From an uncultured Prevotellaceae bacterium (GTDB taxonomy: Bacteria; Bacteroidota; Bacteroidia; Bacteroidales; Bacteroidaceae), in the NCBI GenBank assembly GCA_902776195.1, contig CACYPF010000008.1, forward strand, positions 62,001 through 126,000: DNA of 64,000 nt, read 5' to 3'. Of the stretch, positions 25,251-33,943 are shown piece by piece. The notes beneath the pieces were generated by a model. It saw nothing but the letters and a program-made list of their open reading frames with translations, was not told the DNA's origin and did no database searches. Both the position numbers and the translations under genes were made by a program. Position 1 is the stretch's first letter. Each line of letters starts with the position of its first letter.

Positions 25251-28200
25251 AAAAGATATTATTTGCTTTGACGCTGCTACTCAGCCTTGGCAGCACGTTA
25301 TGGATTGAGCAAGCGACGGCTGTCTCTTTTACCATCCGTAATAACAGCGACTGGAATGCGTTCCGCGAGGAAGTGAAAAAGGCAAAGGGGCAGTATTGGG
25401 TGGACGCTACCCTTGAAGCCGACATCACCACCGAGTATGGTATAGGATTAACCTCAGACGCTCCCTATCGTGGTACCTTCAACGGTAATGGTCACACGCT
25501 AAATGTTGACATTAAATATGGTAATAATCCTTGTGCACTTTTCTGCAATGTAGGTGACGTGACCATCAGGGATTTGCACCTAACAGGTAAAATCAGTGGC
25601 GGCAATCACTCTGGAGGATTGATTGGCTGTGCTACTGGAGGGACCCCCACCATCACTATTGACCGTGTGTGGGTATCGACAGAAGTAACCTCGTCAAGTA
25701 CCCATGCCGGCGGTATCATCGGTCATTCAAAGACTGCAAATGTGTATATGTACGACTGCCTCTTTGACGGCAAGGTTGCCACAAATAATGCGAGTAATTC
25801 TTTTGCAGGTGAGATTATCGGCTGGTGTGACGGCGGCAGATGGACCTTAGATCGTGTCTATGACAACGGCTCTCCAGTAGCCCATTGGATGTTTTACTGC
25901 ATAGATCATAATGCCAATACAGGAGATTGGTCGTCTTGGGGTTCCAATGGTAGCAGCTACACCATTAGCCGTCACGGCTGGTCTAATGTGGATCAATACA
26001 ATAAGACCGACCAGAGCGAAGTTGTCAATCTGATGAACGGCAGGGAACCCGGTACATGGCATCTTGTCAATGGCAAGGCAGTACCCGTCATGGATACTGT
26101 GGATGATGGTAGTTGGAAAGTAATTACTGAGGGGAGCAATAGTGGCTATAGATTCATGTCTGGACACTATTATATCCCAAAGGACCTTACTTTTTCAAAC
26201 AGCAATACCGGTCGTGATGGTATCTCTATAGCCCCGGGTTCTTCTGTGCATTTCTATATCCCCAAGGGTGTCACGCTCACTGCCCGAGGTGGTAATGCTT
26301 CTGGAAGGACCGGTGCCGGTGCCGGCATCTGTCTTCCCCAAAGCAGTTCACTCGTCTTGGAGGGCGGGGGCACGGTGAATGCCACTGGTGGCAACGCAGC
26401 CAATGGCAGCAATGGCGAAAAAGGAAGTAATGCAACTGGCGAATATGATAAATGGTCATCTGTAGGCTCGGGTGGTAAAGGTGGTGATGGTGGCGGTGGT
26501 GCCGGTGCAGGCATCGGCACCCGAGGCGGTTTCGGCGGCGCCGGCGGCTCCGGCGGTTCCGGCGGTAGGTATTCAGATTGGGAGAGGCATTCTGGAGATA
26601 ATGGTTCTTCAGGTTCTACTGGTTCTAAAGCTGATGAGATGGGTTCTCTCTATGTGGATAACAACACCATTTTGAATGCCACGGGAGGCGCACAAGGCTC
26701 ATACGGCGGTAGTGGCGGACCTCGCAGTCGTGGCCGTATAGATGATGAGGGTAAAAACCATAGCTTATCCGGCGGCGGCGGCGGTGGCGGCGGCGGTTTC
26801 GGCGGAAGAGCCAGCAACATTGGCACCGGTGGTCCTGGTGGCGGCGGTGGCGGCGGCGGTGCTGGCGGTGCGCGGGATTACAAATATTCTGGATACTATG
26901 ATGTAACAGCCTCTGGCGGTCATGGCGGAAAAAATGCTGATGGCACTTCTGCTGCCACAGGTGCAGAAAGTCTGACATCTCGTATAGAAATGGAGAATGG
27001 CTGGGTGGATTCCAATAGTAGTTGGGGCGTTAACGATGCAAATAAACCAAGTGGAAATATTACTTTTGGTTCTGGCGGCTCGAGCGGTGCTACTGGTCAA
27101 GAAAGTCGGCCCTGCAACTATAACGCTCATGAATTCCGTCTGCATTTTAAAGTAATAGGCGCGGACAGTAAGACTGCTACAATAACCTACAAGTCTAATA
27201 GTACGGGTAATGTCAATGTCACTATCCCTGCACCATACGCATTGGGACTGACACAGACAGATAAATATGTGTCCGCATGGTACTGCAACAGCAACGTTAG
27301 TGGCAGTCAGATCAAGATATTTGATGCGGTAAACATACACACAAACGACAATTATATCTATGGCGTTTGGAAGAACTATAAGGATATCTTCCCTGAAGGC
27401 TATGGCACCAAGAGCAGCCCCTTCATCATCAAAGAGGGACTGCTGTTAGAACTTGCCGACTATGTGAACAGTGGTGCCAACACGCGGAATGTTTATTTCA
27501 AGCAGAGTGGCGACATCCGGGTTTCTGACGTGCTGAACAAGAACAATCGGGGCAGCAACTGGGTGCCCATCGGCAACAGCCTGTTCCACGTCTTCGAGGG
27601 CGACTATGATGGCGGCGGTTTCCTTATCCGTGATGTCGCGATCAAGACTTTCAACGACGTTAACCCCTTGGGTATCTTCGGAAGGGTGACGGGCTCTATC
27701 CACAATTTGGGCGTGGAGAACTCATCTATCGTTCTCGGTAATTCCGATGCCCGCTGCGGTACCATTGCCGGCATGCTGTTGGACAACCGTGATGGGTTAG
27801 CGGGAAAAATAACCAACTGCTATGTTGCCAAGAGTCTCGTGTCTGCCAACTATGGAGGCGCTTTCGTCGGTGAGATGGAGGCAAATACCAGCATCAGCTA
27901 TTGTCATGAGTTTGATAATAGAATCAGTGGCGATCATGCCGCAAGTTTCTCCAGCATCATTAACAGTAATGCCAGGGTTGACAAGTGTTTCACAGGTGGC
28001 ACATTTTTTTCAGCAGATGGCTACAATAAAGCGACTAACAGCAGAACCCGTGTCTCTTCAACCCAAATGGCAAGCGGTGAGATAACCTGGCTGCTGAACG
28101 ACAAGTCGACACACGGCGTGACCTGGTACCAGGACGTGGACAGACAGGGGTACCGCGATGACTACCCCGTGCTCGACAACACCAGCAGTGCTGTCTATTA

Positions 28201-31200
28201 CTACGACAACAAATACTCCAACAATGCGTTAGGTCCGCTCACCAAACTCTCTGGAAAGGGAACGCGCGAAGAGCCCTTCCTCATCACGGGCAAGGCGGAT
28301 TTAGAGTTAGTGGCATCGTTTTGTAATGGTGGTCTGAGAAGCAATGGCATCTACTTCCTCCAGACAGCAGATATCGACCTGAACGGCTCTAATTGGAAAC
28401 CTGTTGGCAGTCGTAACAGCTATGCTTTCGAAGGTCACTACGACGGTGGCGGTCATACCATCCGCAATGGTAAAATAGAAGAAAAAGCTCCTGATTTAGC
28501 TGGTATCTTTGGTGTCGTCAAAGGTACAGTGACTCATCTCTGCGTAGAGAAGACAACCGTCACCAGTGTGCAAAATGGCGATGATCACGCTCGGGCGGGA
28601 GGTATCGCCGCACGTATCAATGGAAATGGAGAAATCTCCCACTGTTTTGTCAAGGAATGCACGATCGTCTGCAATGGTATCGGCGTTGCGGGAGGTATTG
28701 TTTCAGATGTATTCGATCAGGGCACCATCAGAAACAGTCTGGTAGTAAATAGTAAAATCACCGGTTCCAGAACCGGATCCATCTGTAGTGACATGCACGG
28801 CAGCATCATACGATGCTTCACGGACGGAGATGTGCTGATCAGTTCAGCCTCCCGTGGTTCTTCGGACGAAAAGTCTTTGCCCGCCTTGGGCGAGGCAACG
28901 CTCCAGAGCGGTCAGATATGCTTCGAGCTGAATGGCGGCGGTGACAACCCCGACCCCATCTGGTTCCAGAACATCGACCAGGCAAGCGACCGCGACAAGA
29001 CACCGGTGCTGTTGAACAGCCATGCCATGGTGTTCAACAAAGGCGGCAAGTACACCAACGACGGTCAAGACCTCAGTAAGTTAGGCAGGGGCACCCAAGA
29101 GGATCCTTACAAGATAGCCACCCCTGCCGACTTCAAGGCACTCATGTATGGCATCGCCCAGATGAAGCGCAGCAACTTCTATGTGCTGCAGACTGCCGAC
29201 ATCGACCTGCGTGACTCAACAATTGCACCCCTCGGTACCACTACCGCAGGCTTTGAGGGTCACTACGACGGCGGCGGTCATGTCATCAGGAACGTGAAGA
29301 TGTACCACTACGAGGGCGAGTCCCTGGGTCTGTTCAACAACATTCTCGGCACGGTGGAGCGTCTCGGCATCGAGAACAGCACCTTCCAGGCAGTAGGCAC
29401 CATCAACCGTGTGGGAGCTTTTGCCGGACGCATGAGCGGCAGCGCCCAGCTGCGCAACTGCTATGTGAAGAACAGCACGATAGACTTCAACAACAGAGCG
29501 GGTGTCGTGGTAGGTGCCTTGGTGGGCGAGCAGACTGGCAAGTCACGCATCGAGAGCTGCTACGGATACAAGAACACCGTGAAAGGTCAGGAAGACGGAC
29601 TGAAGCACTATGGCTATATCGTGGGCTATATTGACAGCGATGCCAAGGACAGCCTCGTCTTCACCGACGGTCCCTCGCTGTGCGCCGACAAACAGAGCGG
29701 TCTTATGAACATCGTACGCTCTGACACGGGTATCCCCGACAACACCTTCAACTCAGGTGAACTGTGCTGGGTGCTCGCCGGTGCGAAGGATGCCAGCGAC
29801 ATCTGGCGGCAGACTATCCGCACCGACAACTCGCCCGTGCTCTATAAGCAGCCGGACAAGCAGACAAGCAACTCCCTGCCGGTATATGCACACACCACCG
29901 CCATCAAGCAGACGCTCTACTCCAACTTAACCGATGAGCCCGCCACCGTGGCGGTGACGCTCGATCCTAACCGGGACCAGGAGGCTGCCAACACCCTGCG
30001 GGTGCTGAAGGCGGACGACAGATTCTATGTGCCTGCGCTGAAGCTCGACGCTCACATCCCCAATCTCCAGAATGTAGAGCTTGTGGGCTGGAACACCCAG
30101 GCAGACAACAAGGGAACCTTCTACGCCCGCGACAAGGAGATAGTGCCCAGCGAGAACATGACACTCTATGCCGTCTGGAACCTGAAGATTCCAGCCGAGA
30201 CGATGGACGAAAGCACGGTGAGAGTGGAGAAGCTCACCAGGGACAACACCCCCATCAAGATTTTCGACAACGGAGGCTCCATTGGCGACTATGGCCATGG
30301 CTACGACGGGAAACTGACGCTAAAGGCTCCCGAAGACTATGTAATATGCCTCTTAGGAACTGTCACCACCGAAGCCCCGGACCAGGACGACAAGCCTCGC
30401 GATTATCTGATTGTGACGGACGGCGATGCGACAAGTGAGAACAGGCTGACCAATGAGCATGCCAAGAACACTGACACAAAGAAAGGCATCTATTGCAGCA
30501 GCACCGACGGTGCCACGGAGGACATCGGCGTGCTCCTCGGTACGCAGGAGGAGATGACCCTTCAATTTATAACAGATAACCAGAACAGTTTCAAGGGACT
30601 GGACCTTACGGCAAAATTACAGCCGAAGAATCTGCAGAAGCTGGGTAAGGGCACCAAGGAAGAACCATTCCGTGTGCAGCGTGTGAAAGACCTGTATGCC
30701 GTTGACGACTATATCCGTGAGACCGGTAACAGCAACATCTATATCCTGCAGACGGCCACCATTGACGCCGGGAATGAGGACTTTACTCCCTTGGCTTCGA
30801 GCGTGGAGAGTTTTGAAGGTCACTACGACGGTGGCGGCTATGTCATCAAGAACATGAAGGTGACTGACAACAACGGTGCTGCCGTAGGACTCTTCCGCAA
30901 CGTCAGTGGCACCGTGGAGCGGCTCGGCATCGTGAACAGCACCGTCAAGGGCAATACCGCCGGGGCGAGTGTGGGAACCATTGCCGGACGACTGAGCAAG
31001 GGCGGACAGGTGCGCTACTGCTATGCCACAGCCAACAGCATCACTGCCGGCACCGGTGGTTTGGCGGGAGCCTTGGTGGGTGAGCTTGCCGATACGTCAC
31101 GCATCGAGTCGAGCTATGCCTACAGCAACGAGGTGAACGGTGCTCAGCACGGTGCGGTGGCAGGTCGCAGCAGCGACTCTGCCAAGCAGAACCTTGTATT

Positions 31201-33742
31201 CTACGACCAACCCAATACGGAGTCTTCGTTCCGCAGCGGCGAGATATGCTATCAGCTGAATGGCTCCAAGAGCGACAACACCGTATGGCGGCAGACCATC
31301 GGGACGGACAACCTGCCGGTGCTCGACAGCAGTCACGGTGTGGTGTACTATCACCGCGTCGTGAGCAATAACTCCTTGCAGATAGTATACACCAACACGA
31401 AGGAGTTGGCTGGAACGGTCAACATTACGCTTCACCAGAACGACGGCACAGGCAAGAAGCATACCTTCTTTGCCTACCGCCAGCAATCTGAGGCAGAGAG
31501 CGACCGTACGTTCAATCTGGAGTTTGCCAACTTCACTTACGAGGGCAGTTCTAAAGATCTCAAAGGCAGCCAACCGGTCTTCTGGACGGAGAAAGCCGAC
31601 GGCGAGGGAACCAGATATAGCCGCCGTGATATGATCAAGCCCGACAAGGACATCGAGCTGTATGCTCAATGGGGTAAGGAAATCTACACCAAGGAAGATT
31701 TTTTTACCATTCATGATAAAGAGGGTTACTTCTGTCTGATGCAGGACGTCGATCTCGGTAACTGGGACTTCCACATCTATCGGCTCCTCGGTAAACTTGA
31801 CGGTGGCGGGCATACTATCAAATACCACGCTTCCGATCGCTGCCTTGGTCTCTTTTCTTATGTCTCAAATAACAGTTATATAAAGCATCTGCGAGTGGAA
31901 GCAAATGTCGTCACAAGATTTGATATCGGAGGTATCGCCTATCAAAACATGGGCACTATCAGTGACTGTCACTTCCGTGGAAACATCACAATCACCCAAC
32001 CTATACTGAAGAACAAGATTGCTCCCATAAGTCTAAATGGAGATAAGGGCAGCAAAGTTGACCATTGCTCTGTTTATGGTACGTTTACCTTTAAGAGTAG
32101 ATCCAATTACTCCAAGTATCCTTTCTGCGGCGGTTCAGGGACTATTGACCATTGCATCGATGTTGACCCCACCGGTCCGATTAATCCTGCCCATACAATA
32201 GAAGCCATGAATGCGCAGGCAGAGTATCCCGTATTTGCCAAGGGTGTCCTCGATGCAGCGAGGCCGTCCCTCTTATTGGGCGATGAAGTCATTGACGCTT
32301 CCGACAAGCATCTCGAGTCGCTGACCATCCAAGACGGTCAACGCTTCCAGTGCCCATTGGAGGTGAAGGTAGACAAGATTACCTACATACGGCGCGGCAC
32401 TAAAGGAGCTTTCGAACCCTGGGTACTGCCCTTCGACTATACGATTGACGAGAGCATGATGATGGGCGGTGCTGTGGAGTTCTACCGCTTTGAGAAAGAC
32501 AGCACGAGCAGCAATAACATCACGACCGTGCTGATTAGCAAAGACAAGCCCTATCAGGTGGCAGCCAATGAGCCTCTTGCCTTCCGCTCAGCTGACTCTT
32601 TTGAGATCTACTTCGAGATGAAACTGGTCAAGGATGGAAAGATGCAGCCCATGACCGTCATGACACCGATTGGCAGTGGTGTAGGAGCATCGATAAAGAG
32701 CACGAAGGACGAGGCAAAGATTGTGGTGACCTATAACACCATCGGCCGCGACCGCCTGAAGAAGGAGATGGCATATGTCTGGGACAGCAGCAAGGAGGAC
32801 TTCGTACTGAGCACAGGCGACAAGGGCCTGCAGCCCTTCCGCTACTATCTGCAGTTCACTGACATGCGGGGCAATCCCGAACAGTATGAGCGCACCGACT
32901 GGGCACGCCGCCAGAAGAAGAGAGGCGATGCATCGCAGGGTGGCGCACAGCAGGCTTCGCGCCGCGCCTCACTCTCTGAGCTGCAGGCAGAGGGCTGGAA
33001 ACCCATCTACCTGAGCACCAACAAAGAACAGGTGATCACACAGGAGATGCTCGACGACTATGAGATGCTGGCGCTCTATGATGTCTATGATGCAGAGGCA
33101 TCAGACGCGGAGAATGAAGGCCGCTACGCAGTGACCGTCTTCTACGAGCCGTTAGAGGTGGGCATGGTTCTCGAACCGGCTCTGCCGCTGCTGGTACGTG
33201 CCAAACATGCCGATGCCGAACCATTGGTGACCGAAGAGATGGGCCGCCTCATCGACTCTGTGCTGAGAGAGATTGGCGAGGCTATAGAAGCAGGTGACGA
33301 ATATGGATTTGAAGACTACGAGGAGGTGCTGGGTCCGCACTACGGGTGTGCCACCTTCACCGGACGCTATGACATTTGGCAGATGCCGATGCCGGAGGAC
33401 GACAACACACTGAACGAGCTGGGTGCACTGACATTCGCCGACGGCGGTGACAAGCAGTACTTCCATCGTGTGGCAGCTTCCGACGGCTACAGCATGCAGC
33501 CCATGAGCTACTGCTTCACGGCATACGACCCACGGACCTTCGAGAACCTGCCATTAGTCAACGACCGCATCGAGGTGGTGCTGCCCGCAGGTGCCGGTGA
33601 GGGAACGGGCATCGAGACGGTTCAAGATTCAAGGTTCAAGGTTCAAGACTCCGAAGCCACTTACAACTTGAACGGACAGCGGGTGAACGACAGCTATCGT
33701 GGCATCGTCATCCAGAACGGACGGAAGGTTCTTAGGAAATAA
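25247..33742 (+). CDS. Giant secreted GLUG-repeat protein 4 with Gly-rich insert
   Basis: A 2831-residue exported protein, the largest in the window. After a signal peptide (about 25 residues) come GLUG modules (GTFNGNGHTLNV), then a glycine-rich segment (about 325-630). Four large repeat units start at residues 718, 1003, 1280 and 1800, each opening G.GT..EPF or similar, with a central FEGHYDGGG core and closing in SGE.C..LNG followed by W.Q.I..D..PVL. InlB/List-Bact-like repeats end in MTLYAVWN (near 1645) and IELYAQWG (near 2142). The C-terminal third is paralogous to that of protein 3 and ends YNLNGQRVNDSYRGIVIQNG plus a basic tail, a short type IX-like sorting motif. Four heptamers (33619-33646) sit just before that motif. 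Probable cell-surface adhesin of several repeated beta-solenoids. Confidence 0.77.
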   Translation: MKKILFALTLLLSLGSTLWIEQATAVSFTIRNNSDWNAFREEVKKAKGQYWVDATLEADITTEYGIGLTSDAPYRGTFNGNGHTLNVDIKYGNNPCALFCNVGDVTIRDLHLTGKISGGNHSGGLIGCATGGTPTITIDRVWVSTEVTSSSTHAGGIIGHSKTANVYMYDCLFDGKVATNNASNSFAGEIIGWCDGGRWTLDRVYDNGSPVAHWMFYCIDHNANTGDWSSWGSNGSSYTISRHGWSNVDQYNKTDQSEVVNLMNGREPGTWHLVNGKAVPVMDTVDDGSWKVITEGSNSGYRFMSGHYYIPKDLTFSNSNTGRDGISIAPGSSVHFYIPKGVTLTARGGNASGRTGAGAGICLPQSSSLVLEGGGTVNATGGNAANGSNGEKGSNATGEYDKWSSVGSGGKGGDGGGGAGAGIGTRGGFGGAGGSGGSGGRYSDWERHSGDNGSSGSTGSKADEMGSLYVDNNTILNATGGAQGSYGGSGGPRSRGRIDDEGKNHSLSGGGGGGGGGFGGRASNIGTGGPGGGGGGGGAGGARDYKYSGYYDVTASGGHGGKNADGTSAATGAESLTSRIEMENGWVDSNSSWGVNDANKPSGNITFGSGGSSGATGQESRPCNYNAHEFRLHFKVIGADSKTATITYKSNSTGNVNVTIPAPYALGLTQTDKYVSAWYCNSNVSGSQIKIFDAVNIHTNDNYIYGVWKNYKDIFPEGYGTKSSPFIIKEGLLLELADYVNSGANTRNVYFKQSGDIRVSDVLNKNNRGSNWVPIGNSLFHVFEGDYDGGGFLIRDVAIKTFNDVNPLGIFGRVTGSIHNLGVENSSIVLGNSDARCGTIAGMLLDNRDGLAGKITNCYVAKSLVSANYGGAFVGEMEANTSISYCHEFDNRISGDHAASFSSIINSNARVDKCFTGGTFFSADGYNKATNSRTRVSSTQMASGEITWLLNDKSTHGVTWYQDVDRQGYRDDYPVLDNTSSAVYYYDNKYSNNALGPLTKLSGKGTREEPFLITGKADLELVASFCNGGLRSNGIYFLQTADIDLNGSNWKPVGSRNSYAFEGHYDGGGHTIRNGKIEEKAPDLAGIFGVVKGTVTHLCVEKTTVTSVQNGDDHARAGGIAARINGNGEISHCFVKECTIVCNGIGVAGGIVSDVFDQGTIRNSLVVNSKITGSRTGSICSDMHGSIIRCFTDGDVLISSASRGSSDEKSLPALGEATLQSGQICFELNGGGDNPDPIWFQNIDQASDRDKTPVLLNSHAMVFNKGGKYTNDGQDLSKLGRGTQEDPYKIATPADFKALMYGIAQMKRSNFYVLQTADIDLRDSTIAPLGTTTAGFEGHYDGGGHVIRNVKMYHYEGESLGLFNNILGTVERLGIENSTFQAVGTINRVGAFAGRMSGSAQLRNCYVKNSTIDFNNRAGVVVGALVGEQTGKSRIESCYGYKNTVKGQEDGLKHYGYIVGYIDSDAKDSLVFTDGPSLCADKQSGLMNIVRSDTGIPDNTFNSGELCWVLAGAKDASDIWRQTIRTDNSPVLYKQPDKQTSNSLPVYAHTTAIKQTLYSNLTDEPATVAVTLDPNRDQEAANTLRVLKADDRFYVPALKLDAHIPNLQNVELVGWNTQADNKGTFYARDKEIVPSENMTLYAVWNLKIPAETMDESTVRVEKLTRDNTPIKIFDNGGSIGDYGHGYDGKLTLKAPEDYVICLLGTVTTEAPDQDDKPRDYLIVTDGDATSENRLTNEHAKNTDTKKGIYCSSTDGATEDIGVLLGTQEEMTLQFITDNQNSFKGLDLTAKLQPKNLQKLGKGTKEEPFRVQRVKDLYAVDDYIRETGNSNIYILQTATIDAGNEDFTPLASSVESFEGHYDGGGYVIKNMKVTDNNGAAVGLFRNVSGTVERLGIVNSTVKGNTAGASVGTIAGRLSKGGQVRYCYATANSITAGTGGLAGALVGELADTSRIESSYAYSNEVNGAQHGAVAGRSSDSAKQNLVFYDQPNTESSFRSGEICYQLNGSKSDNTVWRQTIGTDNLPVLDSSHGVVYYHRVVSNNSLQIVYTNTKELAGTVNITLHQNDGTGKKHTFFAYRQQSEAESDRTFNLEFANFTYEGSSKDLKGSQPVFWTEKADGEGTRYSRRDMIKPDKDIELYAQWGKEIYTKEDFFTIHDKEGYFCLMQDVDLGNWDFHIYRLLGKLDGGGHTIKYHASDRCLGLFSYVSNNSYIKHLRVEANVVTRFDIGGIAYQNMGTISDCHFRGNITITQPILKNKIAPISLNGDKGSKVDHCSVYGTFTFKSRSNYSKYPFCGGSGTIDHCIDVDPTGPINPAHTIEAMNAQAEYPVFAKGVLDAARPSLLLGDEVIDASDKHLESLTIQDGQRFQCPLEVKVDKITYIRRGTKGAFEPWVLPFDYTIDESMMMGGAVEFYRFEKDSTSSNNITTVLISKDKPYQVAANEPLAFRSADSFEIYFEMKLVKDGKMQPMTVMTPIGSGVGASIKSTKDEAKIVVTYNTIGRDRLKKEMAYVWDSSKEDFVLSTGDKGLQPFRYYLQFTDMRGNPEQYERTDWARRQKKRGDASQGGAQQASRRASLSELQAEGWKPIYLSTNKEQVITQEMLDDYEMLALYDVYDAEASDAENEGRYAVTVFYEPLEVGMVLEPALPLLVRAKHADAEPLVTEEMGRLIDSVLREIGEAIEAGDEYGFEDYEEVLGPHYGCATFTGRYDIWQMPMPEDDNTLNELGALTFADGGDKQYFHRVAASDGYSMQPMSYCFTAYDPRTFENLPLVNDRIEVVLPAGAGEGTGIETVQDSRFKVQDSEATYNLNGQRVNDSYRGIVIQNGRKVLRK
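26220..27130 (+). other. Glycine-rich segment inside giant protein 4
   Basis: This part encodes residues about 325-628, with runs such as GGKGGDGGGGAGAG, GGFGGAGGSGGSGG, GGGGGGGGGFGG and GGPGGGGGGGGAGG separated by short ordinary stretches (SLYVDNNTILNATGG). At DNA level it is rich in GGC/GGT triplets, with near-perfect triplet tandem runs at 26771-26815 and 26829-26873. Its composition is unlike the rest of the protein; a flexible or polyglycine-helix spacer is likely. Confidence 0.75.
33619..33646 (+). repeat. Four heptamers just before a C-terminal sorting motif
   Basis: GGTTCAA, GATTCAA, GGTTCAA, GGTTCAA in exact 7-bp register encode VQDSRFKVQ within the C-terminus of giant protein 4, 96 bases before its stop. 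A change of one unit would frameshift only the terminal sorting-like motif and leave the adhesin body intact. Confidence 0.75.
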
Positions 33743-33778
33743 GTCTGGACAAACAGATTAGAACAGATACGATAAAAG

Positions 33779-33786
33779 TATATTTG
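33779..33786 (+). promoter_or_regulatory. Possible internal -7 box before the 44-aa gene
   Basis: TATATTTG fits TAnnTTTG and ends only five bases before the ATG of the 44-aa gene; it could give a nearly leaderless transcript for that gene and the fimbrillin-like gene. No clear -33 element is visible. Confidence 0.3.
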
Positions 33787-33791
33787 AGTAA

Positions 33792-33926
33792 ATGAGAAAG
33801 AAGAGATTATATTTCAAACCCACCATTCAGATAGTGGACATGAAAACCTGCAATGCACTGCTTGGAGGCAGTCCTAACGGTGCAGAGCGTGAGGGCTACA
33901 CCTATGAGGAGAACGGTTGGGAATAA
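33792..33926 (+). CDS. 44-residue peptide (Prevotella-type short ORF)
   Basis: A small gene of 44 codons, ATG to TAA. It starts with a basic stretch (MRKKRLYFKP), has a TIQIVDMKTC middle and a CNALLGGSPNG segment, and ends acidic (YTYEENGWE). It has no signal peptide or membrane segment. Its form (basic start, KPT, an I/V-x-D/L core, LL.GSP, acidic end) is one I associate with short proteins encoded beside surface-protein genes in Prevotella; their function is unknown. The LLGG-S step recalls double-glycine leader peptides, but no peptidase-transporter gene is nearby, so I do not call it a bacteriocin. It lies 49 bases after the giant protein 4 stop and 17 bases before the fimbrillin-like start. 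Coding status is supported by context and composition. Confidence 0.6.
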   Translation: MRKKRLYFKPTIQIVDMKTCNALLGGSPNGAEREGYTYEENGWE

Positions 33927-33943
33927 AGTAACTAAAAAAAACA

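Noticed and set aside
33792-33926. Double-glycine bacteriocin precursor
   Set aside because: No peptidase-transporter or immunity gene nearby; the GG step alone is weak evidence.
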